From positions 445,876-509,875 of the forward strand of contig NZ_JAEHGD010000002.1 in the NCBI RefSeq assembly GCF_016097405.1: a stretch of DNA of 64,000 bases, read 5' to 3'. Below are positions 17,466-24,993 of the stretch, one piece after another (positions within the stretch are counted from its first letter, which is position 1; every line of letters begins with the position of its first letter). The translations under genes and the position numbers were made by a program. The DNA comes from a methane-oxidizing endosymbiont of Gigantopelta aegis (GTDB lineage Bacteria; Pseudomonadota; Gammaproteobacteria; Methylococcales; Methylomonadaceae). A model generated the notes under the pieces. That model saw only the letters and a program-made list of their open reading frames with translations. It was not told the origin of the DNA and searched no databases.

Positions 17466-18778
17466 ATGAGTGGAAAAATTTATCTGGTCGGATTTGGGCC
17501 AGGCGCAGAACAGCATATGACATTTAAAGCCCGGCAGGCGATTGCCGATTCCGATGTTGTCATTGGCTATACCACCTATATCAAGCTGGTTAAGGATTTG
17601 CTTGAAGGTAAGGAAGTGGTCAAAAAAGGCATGACCGAAGAGATTGACCGTTGTATCGAAGCTTATGAGCAGGCCAAGGCAGGTAAAACGGTGGCGCTGA
17701 TTTCATCTGGCGATATTGGGGTGTATGGCATGGCAGGGCCAACCTATGAGGTTTTATTGCAAGCCGGTTGGCAGCCTGGTGGGGATATTGAGGTTGAAAT
17801 CGTACCTGGCTGTACGGCATTATCGGCTTGTGCCTCGCTGGTTGGCGCGCCACTGACACATGATTTTTGTTCAATTTCACTGTCTGATTTGTTGACTCCA
17901 TGGCCGGTGATTGCCCAGCGCTTGGAGGCTGCAGCCCGTGCCGATTTTGTCGTCGCTCTTTATAATCCCAAAAGTGGCCGGCGTACCCAGCAGATTGTCG
18001 AGGCGCAAAAATCATGTTGCGCTATCGTGACCCGGCCACGCCAGTCGCCATTGTGAAATCGGCTTATCGCAAGCGGCAGTCGATTCAAATGGTACGCTTA
18101 GATGAAATGTCAGACTGTGAAATTGGAATGCTGACGACGGTATTGATTGGAAATTCCTCGACCTTCGTTCAACAGGGACTGATGATTACGCCGCGCGGTT
18201 ACGCCAATAAATACCAGAGCTTGACCGGCGAAGCCAGGTCGGGTGAGCAGGCCGGGCGTTCCTTGAGTATGGGGCTTGAGGGCTGGCAGGCTTGTTTACG
18301 TCAATATCTGGCCGAACATGACGTAACGCTGGAAAAAGCGGCTGAATATTTTTCGGTACCAGTGGGAGCTGTTCTGGAGGCAATTGCTGCAGGTGAGGAC
18401 GCAGGCCTTTGGCATGCACGTCAGGTTATAAAGAGTAAACAAGATACTTTGTGGCAGGAAATGCAATCGTGGGGACGATTACGTGCCATCGTCAGAGCCG
18501 AAGCCGGTGCTGTGACTGAATTGTTTTTGCAAGCCAAAGATTTTAAGCAGCGCGGTGATTGGCTCAATATTGAAAATGATGCCTTTCATTTACATATAAA
18601 TCATCAGAAAATCGATCGCGTGTGGCTTGGTTGGCGTGAGGGAAAATCCTATGGCGTTCATTTTGTCGATGACAAAGGCAGTTTGGTTTTCAGGCTATTA
18701 TTGATGAAGCAGGATGGGGAATTTACTGAGCAGACGCTCAATGCCTATCGGCATACTTGGCAAGAGATGGAGGCGTAA
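17466..18778 (+). pseudogene. cobJ: CobJ/CbiH C17-methyltransferase fused to a HutX/ChuX-like domain, with a frameshift
   Basis: CobJ transfers the C17 methyl and contracts the corrin ring. Residues 1-180 in the first frame are the tetrapyrrole methylase (KIYLVGFGPGAEQHMTFKAR; ISSGDIGVYGMAGPTYEVLL; VPGCTALSACASLVGAPLTH). At the A run 18007-18011 the frame changes: one extra A would read EAQKIMLRYRDPATPVAIVK and continue to 18778, giving about 437 residues. After the methylase end (GLMITPRGYANKY, about residue 255) a further 180 residues resemble the heme-trafficking family HutX/ChuX: LEKAAEYFSVPVGAVLEAI, then WGRLRAIVRAEAGAVTELFL, DWLNIENDAFHLHINHQKID and GVHFVDDKGSLVFRLLLMKQ. Either a real slippage mutation or a homopolymer error; all other genes of the cluster are intact. 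Confidence 0.85.
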
Positions 18779-18782
18779 ACAG

Positions 18783-19121
18783 ATGACAGAAAAAATTAAA
18801 CCGACAATGATGAATTACCGACGCCACTTATTGGTCTGTGTCGGTGAACGCTGTACAGAAAATGGAGCAGGTCAGAGTTTGTATGACAGCTTGCGAGATA
18901 AATTCAAGCAGGCTGGCTTAAATAGTGGTGATTTAAGAGTCAAACGCTCGCGCGCGACCTGTTTTGGCACCTGTAAAACCGGGCCACTGATTTGTGTGCA
19001 GCCCGATGGCGTTTGGTATTATGATATTGACGAGACAAAACTAGATAGAATTATCGAGCAACATTTGATCGGTGGTCAACCGGTCAAAGAATGGATCTAC
19101 CATCAGGGTCCAGGTGTTTAA
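18783..19121 (+). CDS. thioredoxin-like [2Fe-2S] ferredoxin at the end of the corrinoid cluster
   Basis: 112 residues from the ATG at 18783, four bases after the cobJ-hutX stop. Thioredoxin-fold ferredoxin: first cysteine pair in LLVCVGERCTENGAG, second in ATCFGTCKTGPLICVQPDGV, the spacing of [2Fe-2S] ferredoxins of the shethna/NuoE-like type. Similar proteins (sometimes called CbiW) accompany corrinoid genes and may deliver electrons for a reduction step; that role is inference. The ending (KEWIYHQGPGV) is typical of the family. Confidence 0.8.
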   Translation: MTEKIKPTMMNYRRHLLVCVGERCTENGAGQSLYDSLRDKFKQAGLNSGDLRVKRSRATCFGTCKTGPLICVQPDGVWYYDIDETKLDRIIEQHLIGGQPVKEWIYHQGPGV

Positions 19122-19278
19122 ACAGGAATGATGGGGCAGGGAAGAGTTTTAAGCGTTTAGTGAATCTGAAAAAACAAAGATAACAGGTCTGCGTTTCCGG
19201 ACCTATGCATAGCGCGTTTTTTGTGTGTGATGAGACAAAATGTTTTTTCAGGTGTTTTGGATCAATAGAGGTAACTAA

Positions 19279-19605
19279 ATGGTAAGACAAGAGAATAAAG
19301 GTTTTTTAAAAACCTGGAAAGATGACAGAGGGTTTGGGTTTATCAAACCGGACGATGGCAGTCAGGATGTATTTATTCATATTACGGCATTAGCAGGCAT
19401 GGCTAGACGCCCATTCCGGGGCGATACCATTTATTATCAGGTGGAAGAAGACGCCGATGGCAAACGTAAGGCCATCAATGCTCGTATTGAAGGGGTGGCG
19501 AATGTCGAAGAAAAAGGCATTAACTACAAATGGTTATGGATTATTGCAATCCTGCTGGGGTTAGTCAGTGCGACGGCGGCAGGCTGGTACCTGGCTCAAT
19601 ATTAA
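19279..19605 (+). CDS. cold-shock domain protein with a C-terminal membrane helix
   Basis: 108 residues. Residues 6-70 are a cold-shock (OB-fold) domain with both RNA-binding motifs: DDRGFGFIKPDDG (RNP1) and DVFIHITAL (RNP2). Residues 82-105 form one transmembrane helix (WLWIIAILLGLVSATAAGWY). Such CSD-membrane fusions place a nucleic-acid-binding domain at the inner membrane; what they bind there is unknown. Good AGAGGTAA ribosome site, followed by an intrinsic terminator, so it is probably monocistronic. Confidence 0.88.
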   Translation: MVRQENKGFLKTWKDDRGFGFIKPDDGSQDVFIHITALAGMARRPFRGDTIYYQVEEDADGKRKAINARIEGVANVEEKGINYKWLWIIAILLGLVSATAAGWYLAQY

Positions 19606-19619
19606 TTTCTCCTTATACA

Positions 19620-19646
19620 ACACCCGGTTCAGCCGGGTGTTTTTAT
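19620..19646 (+). terminator. rho-independent terminator after the cold-shock gene
   Basis: Stem ACACCCGG/CCGGGTGT with a short loop (19620-19640), followed directly by TTTTTAT. It lies 15 bases after the stop codon and 16 bases before the next start. Confidence 0.9.
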
Positions 19647-19661
19647 ATTTGCCTCAGCATT

Positions 19662-20741
19662 ATGACAGATTCACAAAAATGGCTTGCCCTGGTTATCACA
19701 TTATTACTGTTTGGGCTGATTTCATTGCTCACACCAGTTTTGTTGCCCTTTGTTATTTCCGCAATTCTGGCTTATCTGGGGGACCCGCTGGTCGATCGCC
19801 TGGAAATGATTCAAATCAAAAACTGGCGACTAGGAAGGACATTAGCCGTTATTCTGGTATTTCTGATTATCATCTTGTCTTTGATAACCGTATTGCTGAT
19901 TATCATTCCAGGGCTGGAGTCACAGGTCAGTTTGTTTTTTGGCAAATTACCCAATTATATTCGATGGCTCAATCAAATACTGTTGCCGTGGATTCAGCAG
20001 GCTTTGAATATGGAGATCAAGCCTTTTGATAGCAGCGAATTGATTGAGGTGCTCAAACAGCATTGGCAAAAAGCCGGCGGTATTCTCAGTACGGTTATTG
20101 GTTCGGTTTCACAATCTAGTGCGGTGATTGCTCAATGGTTGATGAATATTTTTCTGATTCCAGTAATTACCTTCTATTTATTACGCGATTGGGATATTCT
20201 GGTCGCTAAAATACATGATTTAATTCCTCGCCGTTATGCATCGACTATCGCCAAACTGGCACGGGAATCTGACCGGGTTCTGGCAGCATTTTTTCGCGGG
20301 CAATTTTACGTCATGCTGGCCTTAGGCATAATTTATTCCATCGGCTTAGCCATGACCGGGCTGGAATTAGCCCTGTTGATTGGAATATTATCTGGCATGA
20401 TCAGTTTCGTACCCTATTTGGGAGCTATTACAGGTATTGTTTTGGCCTGTCTGGCCGCCATTGTTCAATTTCAAGATGTGATGTATCTGATTCCGGTTAT
20501 GGCCGTTTTTGCTGTGGGTCAGGTACTTGAAAGCACTGTGCTGACGCCTTTGTTAGTGGGCGACCAGGTCGGTTTGCATCCAGTCGCTGTTATTTTTGCG
20601 ATTTTGGCGGGAGGCCAGTTATTTGGTTTTATGGGCGTGTTGTTGGCACTTCCTGTGGCGGCAGTCATCATGGTGATATTACGCCATATTCATGAACTTT
20701 ATCGAGACAGCGCTTTTTACAGCCATTCTCAAAAACGATGA
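19662..20741 (+). CDS. AI-2E family (PerM-like) membrane permease
   Basis: 359 residues from the ATG at 19662 (MTDSQKWLALVITLLLFGLI); a longer upstream reading crosses the terminator and is rejected. Family features: two or three N-terminal helices, a soluble amphipathic region at residues 105-165, and the C-terminal helix bundle with GMISFVPYLGAITGIVLACL and PLLVGDQVGLHPVAVIFAIL. AI-2E proteins include TqsA and Na+/H+ antiporter-like members; substrate cannot be told. Overlaps the next gene by four bases (ATGA). Confidence 0.9.
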   Translation: MTDSQKWLALVITLLLFGLISLLTPVLLPFVISAILAYLGDPLVDRLEMIQIKNWRLGRTLAVILVFLIIILSLITVLLIIIPGLESQVSLFFGKLPNYIRWLNQILLPWIQQALNMEIKPFDSSELIEVLKQHWQKAGGILSTVIGSVSQSSAVIAQWLMNIFLIPVITFYLLRDWDILVAKIHDLIPRRYASTIAKLARESDRVLAAFFRGQFYVMLALGIIYSIGLAMTGLELALLIGILSGMISFVPYLGAITGIVLACLAAIVQFQDVMYLIPVMAVFAVGQVLESTVLTPLLVGDQVGLHPVAVIFAILAGGQLFGFMGVLLALPVAAVIMVILRHIHELYRDSAFYSHSQKR

Positions 20742-21499
20742 AGATACGCTGGTTTTTGATTTTGTGTCTGTCTGTGTTACAGGTTCAGGCCAGTGATGTT
20801 GGACGGGAACAGCGCTATGCTGCTTTGGTGCAACAAACTCTGAAAACAGGCGACATCGTTTGGCTCAAGCACAAAGATCGTAAATTTATTGCCTTGTACA
20901 CACAAACAGAGCAAGATAAAAACCTGGGGGCGGCGATTATTTTGCATGACCGGGGCGGCTATCCTGACCAGTTCCCGCTGATACATGGCTTAAGAATAGA
21001 ATTACCGGCGCATCGCTGGGCCAGCCTATCTTTGCAATTGCCGATTCTTGAAGAGGGCGCACCGATGGGTGATTATCAAAGCTTGAGCGTGGAAACACTG
21101 GCGCGGATCGATGCTGCTGTAAATTTTTTGCGACAACATCAAGCTGAAAATATCGTTCTGGTTGGGGTTGGTTTGGGCGCAAGCGATGCTTTGGCCTATG
21201 CCGCCCAAAATAATAGGATAAAGGCTCTTGTTCTTATCAGTACGTTTGTGCCGGCTGATAAACAAAAACAACAGCAATTTATAACTAAACTATCTGCGCT
21301 AAACATACCGGTACTGGATATTTATGCCGAAAATGATTGGCTGCAAACGCGACTGACAGCGCGAAAACGACGTTTAGCCGGGCGTGAAAACGCCGATTTT
21401 CGGCAGCTTATCATGCCGGATACCGGACACGCCTGGCGACATACTGAAGTTTTACTGATTAAGCGGGTATACAGTTGGTTGAGTCGTCAATTTTTGTAA
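20738..21499 (+). CDS. exported DUF3530-like alpha/beta-hydrolase-fold protein
   Basis: 253 residues with a signal peptide (MKIRWFLILCLSVLQVQA). The body has alpha/beta-hydrolase order (LGAAIILHDRGGYPDQFPLI; IVLVGVGLGASDALAYAAQN; LNIPVLDIYAENDW; DTGHAW) but the nucleophile elbow reads GVGLGAS rather than GxSxG, so catalysis by a classic Ser triad is doubtful. This matches my recollection of the DUF3530 pattern (LPxxGWxxLSxxLP-like stretch HRWASLSLQLP). Overlaps the permease gene by four bases, so the two are co-expressed. Confidence 0.7.
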   Translation: MKIRWFLILCLSVLQVQASDVGREQRYAALVQQTLKTGDIVWLKHKDRKFIALYTQTEQDKNLGAAIILHDRGGYPDQFPLIHGLRIELPAHRWASLSLQLPILEEGAPMGDYQSLSVETLARIDAAVNFLRQHQAENIVLVGVGLGASDALAYAAQNNRIKALVLISTFVPADKQKQQQFITKLSALNIPVLDIYAENDWLQTRLTARKRRLAGRENADFRQLIMPDTGHAWRHTEVLLIKRVYSWLSRQFL

Positions 21500-21543
21500 T
21501 GTCTTTGATAGACATAAATCCTATGTGAAGGAGAACATGCACT

Positions 21544-21674
21544 GTAACTACTCGCACGGTAATCATTTAGTGTCCGTAGGGTATTGATTTTTCAGGCTTG
21601 TGCAACAAGGATGTTGCACAAGCCTGAAAAATCAATACCCTAAACCCAGTGTTTCTGAAGGGGCGAGTAGTTAC
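21544..21674. repeat. nested inverted repeat with a perfect 31-bp stem
   Basis: 21577-21607 and 21612-21642 are perfectly complementary 31-bp arms with a four-base loop. They are enclosed by perfect outer arms GTAACTACTCGC (21544-21555) and GCGAGTAGTTAC (21663-21674). It lies between two converging genes. It could act as a bidirectional terminator for both, but the length and the nested symmetric ends look more like a foldback/MITE-type element. Confidence 0.85.
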
Positions 21675-21684
21675 CATGCACTTT

Positions 21685-23487
21685 TTAATGATGCATCGTT
21701 AGAGGTTCCGATGCTGTCACAATCAAATTTCCTGACTCAGTGGCATGGCGGCGATTCACAAAATAACTGCTTCCCTTTATCTTTTTAGCCTGATGTTTTG
21801 ATTCGGCTAGTAAATCAGCCAGTTCAAGATGTGATGTGCAACCAACCATGGCATCTGCGGTGACAATGCCGATGGACAGGCTGAGCAATGGAAAAAAACA
21901 GGGTTTTCCGGAGCGATCGGTGGCTTTTATTCCGCCCGCTTTTTGATGTTCTGGGGTATATAGCAGTTTGGCCTGGCGGTCAAAATCAGCCAGGATTTTT
22001 TTGCAACAATTTTCCCAGTTTTGTGAGGTAAAAATCATCACAAAATCATCGCCGCCGATATGACCAACAATATCGTTTTCATTGTCTCGGGCGGCGACCA
22101 GTGTTTCTGCAACCAGTTTGATGGCTTCATCTCCCTTGGCGAAGCTGTAAATATCATTGAAGGGCTTGAAATTATCCAGATCGAAATAGGCCAGGGTGAA
22201 TTGTTGTTTCTCCTGCAGCATATTGTCAATCATTTGGTTAATCGGCGTAATACCCGGCAGTAGGGTGAGCGGGTTGGCATGCTGTGCATTTTTGATTTGC
22301 TGGGTGGTGATGATTTGCAATAAATCCATGACTGTAGCAATACCGCAATACTCGCCATTTTCAGTAACCATGAAGGCGCTATGACTGTCATGTTGCAGAT
22401 CTGTGATTTGCTGACTGACGGCCTCGGTCGTGTCAAAACGATCGACGATAATGGGGGGTGTTTCGATGAACTGGTCTACTGTTTGACGGCCGTAGAGGTC
22501 TATCCCATAACGACTAGCAAAGAGTTTGCTCAAAAATTTATCCTTATAAACCAATCCTTTGGGAATGTTGTTTTCAACCAGAGGTAAAACGGATAGGTCA
22601 CTATTTTTTTGAAATAAGTCCAGGACTTCAATGTTGGGCGTATGCGGTGAAATAGCTTCAATCTTTTGCATGATGCTATCAATGCGTGGACCGGTATGCA
22701 GTTTAGGTATTTTAGCGTTATTAGTTTTTTTGTCGGGTAATATACCGTTGACAATTTTTGTTGGGGGGGTTGTGGAGGGGCGTGCCAGAAAATAGCCTTG
22801 TATAAAACAAACGCCTAGTTCTTCCATGACTTGAAACTCTTCTTTTGTTTCTATGCCTTCAGCAATCACACGGCAATTAGTGGCTCGTGCCATGGTTTGA
22901 ATAGAGCGGACAAAATTGCGTTTTACGGGGTCTTTATCAATATCCTGAATAAAATGGCGATCGATCTTGACATAATCGGGCAGTAATTCAGTCCATACTC
23001 GAAGGCTGGAATAGCCGGCACCTAAATCATCTAAAGCAATCTCAAAACCCATCTTTCGGTAATGTAGTAAGGCATCCCGAATCAGATTGAAGTCATGAAA
23101 CGGGTGGTATTCAGTCAGTTCAATTACAACCCGGGATGGTGTGATGCCGGCTTGCTCCAAATAATTCAGGGTTCGACCCTGGCTGGCTTGTTTATCCATC
23201 AATACCAACGGATTGATGTTCAAAAATAATTTTCCATCAAAAGGCAGTTTGGAAAATTGCTCAATATTATTTTTACGACAGGCGTGGTCAAGCTGAGCTG
23301 ATAAATTTTGTTGATCTGCCAGGCTAAACAGGCTGACAGGATTATGTAATTGGCTGTCTGAAGGGCCGCGGATTAAGGCTTCGTACGCATAAATTGTGCG
23401 CTCACGGGTGGAGACGATCGGCTGAAAAAGAGAAGTGAGTTGTTGTTTTTCTATGATTTGAACGAGTTCTTGAGCGGGGTCCTGCAT
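21685..23487 (-). CDS. EAL-CBS-GGDEF protein, probable c-di-GMP phosphodiesterase, phosphate-controlled
   Basis: 600 residues, no membrane segment. EAL domain at residues 1-245 with the catalytic set intact (YEALIRG; ELTEYHP; LDDLGAGYSS; KIDRHFI; AEGIET). A CBS pair fills about 265-400. A GGDEF domain covers 425-590, with IGGDDF instead of GGDEF/GGEEF and no RxxD site, so cyclase activity is uncertain and it may be regulatory. CBS pairs usually bind adenine nucleotides, suggesting energy-linked control. Upstream lies a near-consensus Pho box (23539-23556), so transcription probably rises on phosphate starvation. ATG at 23485-23487. Confidence 0.93.
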   Translation of the reverse strand: MQDPAQELVQIIEKQQLTSLFQPIVSTRERTIYAYEALIRGPSDSQLHNPVSLFSLADQQNLSAQLDHACRKNNIEQFSKLPFDGKLFLNINPLVLMDKQASQGRTLNYLEQAGITPSRVVIELTEYHPFHDFNLIRDALLHYRKMGFEIALDDLGAGYSSLRVWTELLPDYVKIDRHFIQDIDKDPVKRNFVRSIQTMARATNCRVIAEGIETKEEFQVMEELGVCFIQGYFLARPSTTPPTKIVNGILPDKKTNNAKIPKLHTGPRIDSIMQKIEAISPHTPNIEVLDLFQKNSDLSVLPLVENNIPKGLVYKDKFLSKLFASRYGIDLYGRQTVDQFIETPPIIVDRFDTTEAVSQQITDLQHDSHSAFMVTENGEYCGIATVMDLLQIITTQQIKNAQHANPLTLLPGITPINQMIDNMLQEKQQFTLAYFDLDNFKPFNDIYSFAKGDEAIKLVAETLVAARDNENDIVGHIGGDDFVMIFTSQNWENCCKKILADFDRQAKLLYTPEHQKAGGIKATDRSGKPCFFPLLSLSIGIVTADAMVGCTSHLELADLLAESKHQAKKIKGSSYFVNRRHATESGNLIVTASEPLTMHH

Positions 23488-23538
23488 GTCATTGTCCGAA
23501 TATTTGAGATAACAGACAGAAAAAAATATCAGGATAAT

Positions 23539-23556
23539 ATGACAGGTTAATGACAG
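23539..23556 (-). promoter_or_regulatory. Pho box ahead of the EAL-CBS-GGDEF gene
   Basis: Read on the minus strand: CTGTCATTAACCTGTCAT, two 7-base half-sites 11 bp apart, matching the E. coli PhoB consensus CTGTCATAWAWCTGTCAY except in the spacer. It ends 52 bases before the start codon, a normal promoter distance. Confidence 0.85.
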
Positions 23557-23614
23557 GCTAATATTAATGCTGTTAAGATCTCATAAATCAGCGCTATCGG
23601 ATGTATGCAGTCTA

Positions 23615-23929
23615 CTACTCCTGATCCAGTACAGGTTCTTTAGGGCTTTTTTTCTTATGCCCGAAGCCAGCGCCTTTTTTGGTTTTCAGTTCAAGCCCTA
23701 GTTCATCAATCAAGGTTCGGTAATCAATATTCGCCTGATGCATGGCGGCAAAGCAAGTCGCAATCACCGCGATGGTATTCGGAACTTTGCCCTTCTTTTT
23801 ATAAGACTGAATATTTTTTTCATTTACTTTAATCAGTTGGCTGAACTTTGGCACACTGATTTCCGCATCGAGTAGTAATTTTTTAAATTCAATGAATGTC
23901 ATAACAGGCTCTGTCGGTTTAATGTGCAT
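23615..23929 (-). CDS. small helix-turn-helix protein divergent from the H1-like gene
   Basis: 104 residues from ATG 23929, or 95 from the ATG at 23902. The core FIEFKKLLLDAEISVPKFSQ followed by LIKVNEKNIQSYKKKGKVPN is a helix-turn-helix of the XRE/Cro type; the tail is Lys-rich (GAGFGHKKKSPKEP). A TATAAT box on the minus strand at about 23938-23943 would give a transcript starting near 23932, which makes the first ATG nearly leaderless and favours 23902 or a leaderless mRNA. It faces the H1-like gene across a perfect palindrome (23999-24023) that it may bind. Target and signal unknown. Confidence 0.65.
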   Translation of the reverse strand: MHIKPTEPVMTFIEFKKLLLDAEISVPKFSQLIKVNEKNIQSYKKKGKVPNTIAVIATCFAAMHQANIDYRTLIDELGLELKTKKGAGFGHKKKSPKEPVLDQE

Positions 23930-23998
23930 GGGGCGCTATATTATATCGCAGCGATTTTAATTGTTGTCATAAAAGATTTATTTCAATACAATAACCAT

Positions 23999-24023
23999 AA
24001 TTTATTACCAATGGTAATAAATT
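23999..24023. promoter_or_regulatory. perfect 11-bp-arm palindrome, candidate operator
   Basis: AATTTATTACC (23999-24009), three-base spacer, GGTAATAAATT (24013-24023). It lies between the divergent HTH gene and the H1-like gene, 97 bases before the latter. The symmetric arms suit a dimeric regulator, the HTH protein being the obvious candidate. AT-rich and without a T-run after a GC stem, it is not a terminator. Confidence 0.6.
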
Positions 24024-24120
24024 TTAGAGTTTCTATCATGTTTAGGATGGAGACTGTTAGAGCGGTTTGTCTTTGAGCGTATGGCGAACCCCGTTATTTT
24101 TTTATTATTGAGGTCAAATC

Positions 24121-24321
24121 ATGTCTAAAGCATTAAAAAAGAAAGTTGTCAAAAAAGTTGCGGCTAAAGCGGCCAAAAAAGCCGTTGCCAAAAAGATTGT
24201 CGCTAAGAAAAAAGTGAAAGCATTATCTAAAAAAATCACTAAACAAGCACTGAAAAAAGCACCTAAAAACAAGAAAGCCGTTAACAAAGTCGCTAAAAAA
24301 GTAATCAAAAAAGCAGCTTGA
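24121..24321 (+). CDS. lysine/alanine-rich histone H1-like protein
   Basis: 66 residues, of which 28 are Lys and 15 Ala (MSKALKKKVVKKVAAKAAKK and similar to the end). This is the composition of bacterial histone H1-like tails such as Pseudomonas AlgP, which binds DNA and has been reported on polyphosphate granules, affecting their spacing. No other domain. The base composition and lack of non-basic residues make an exact family impossible. The next genes on the strand are CYTH-CHAD and ParA-like, both plausible polyphosphate-granule factors. ATG 24121. Confidence 0.8.
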   Translation: MSKALKKKVVKKVAAKAAKKAVAKKIVAKKKVKALSKKITKQALKKAPKNKKAVNKVAKKVIKKAA

Positions 24322-24413
24322 TTTAATACAACAGCCATTTCTTCTTTGTTGGGCAAAGCTTGTCAAAATATATTTTTTGCCCGTTAGTCTAAAAAATGCT
24401 GCTGTAGTCAATG

Positions 24414-24459
24414 GCTGGAAGGGTGAAACAATGCGAAAAGCAAGTTTTACCTTTCCAGC
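24414..24459 (+). ncRNA. stable hairpin in the leader of the CYTH-CHAD gene
   Basis: Arms 24414-24429 and 24444-24459 pair at 14 of 16 positions (GCTGGAAGGGTGAAAC against GTTTTACCTTTCCAGC), with a further inner TGC-GCA pair around a GAAAA loop. It lies about 160 bases before the CYTH-CHAD start in a 299-base gap with no gene. It could be a leader structure, a small RNA or an end of the H1-like transcript (a weaker GGGCAAA/TTTGCCC pair around 24354-24383 is closer to that gene). Function is unknown. Confidence 0.45.
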
Positions 24460-24993
24460 AACAAAGATATCTTCGATTGTCATCAATTTTTTATTTAATC
24501 CCGGTAACATTACTTGAACGGTTGCATTCTGATATAAACTACCATTCAGAATCTTTATGTCGCAAAAGCCCGTTTTGATGCTGGCATTGTTTTTAATTGA
24601 AGTAAGGATACGTTCCAATCATGAGTAATATTCCGTTGCATCTTGAATTACCGGCTAATTTGTCGGCTAAAAAATTCTTTTCTCGCCTAGGCAAAAACCT
24701 GAATGTTCAGATCATTGAACAATGTTACAGTCTTAAAACCTTTTACGACAGTTTCGACTGGCGGCTTTTTAATGCCAAAATGATCGCCGAATTCAATCAG
24801 TCCAAAAGTAGCCGTCTGTTCAGTCTTATTCATCTAAAAAAAGGGCATTGTCTGGCTTCCGAGAAAATGGACGAAGTTCCGCGTTTTGCGGGTCAGTTTC
24901 CGGAAGGTGAAGTCAAAAACCTGATTACTAAGCCGCTGGAAATGCGCGCTTTGCTACCGTTATGTCAGCTTCCACATCAGTTGTATTGGATTA

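Noticed and set aside
18000-18020. Programmed frameshift in cobJ
   Set aside because: A -1 slip at the A run would restore the frame, but there is no heptameric X XXY YYZ site, Shine-Dalgarno-like stimulator or obvious downstream structure; mutation or error is simpler.
19530-19661. N-terminal extension of the PerM-like protein
   Set aside because: It would read through the cold-shock gene end and its terminator; the ATG at 19662 starts the family sequence.
24223-24618. 131-codon minus-strand frame opposite the H1-like gene and its downstream gap
   Set aside because: Starts at TTG without a ribosome site, and its C-terminal third is the antisense of the Lys codons of the H1-like gene (Phe/Ser/Cys-rich).
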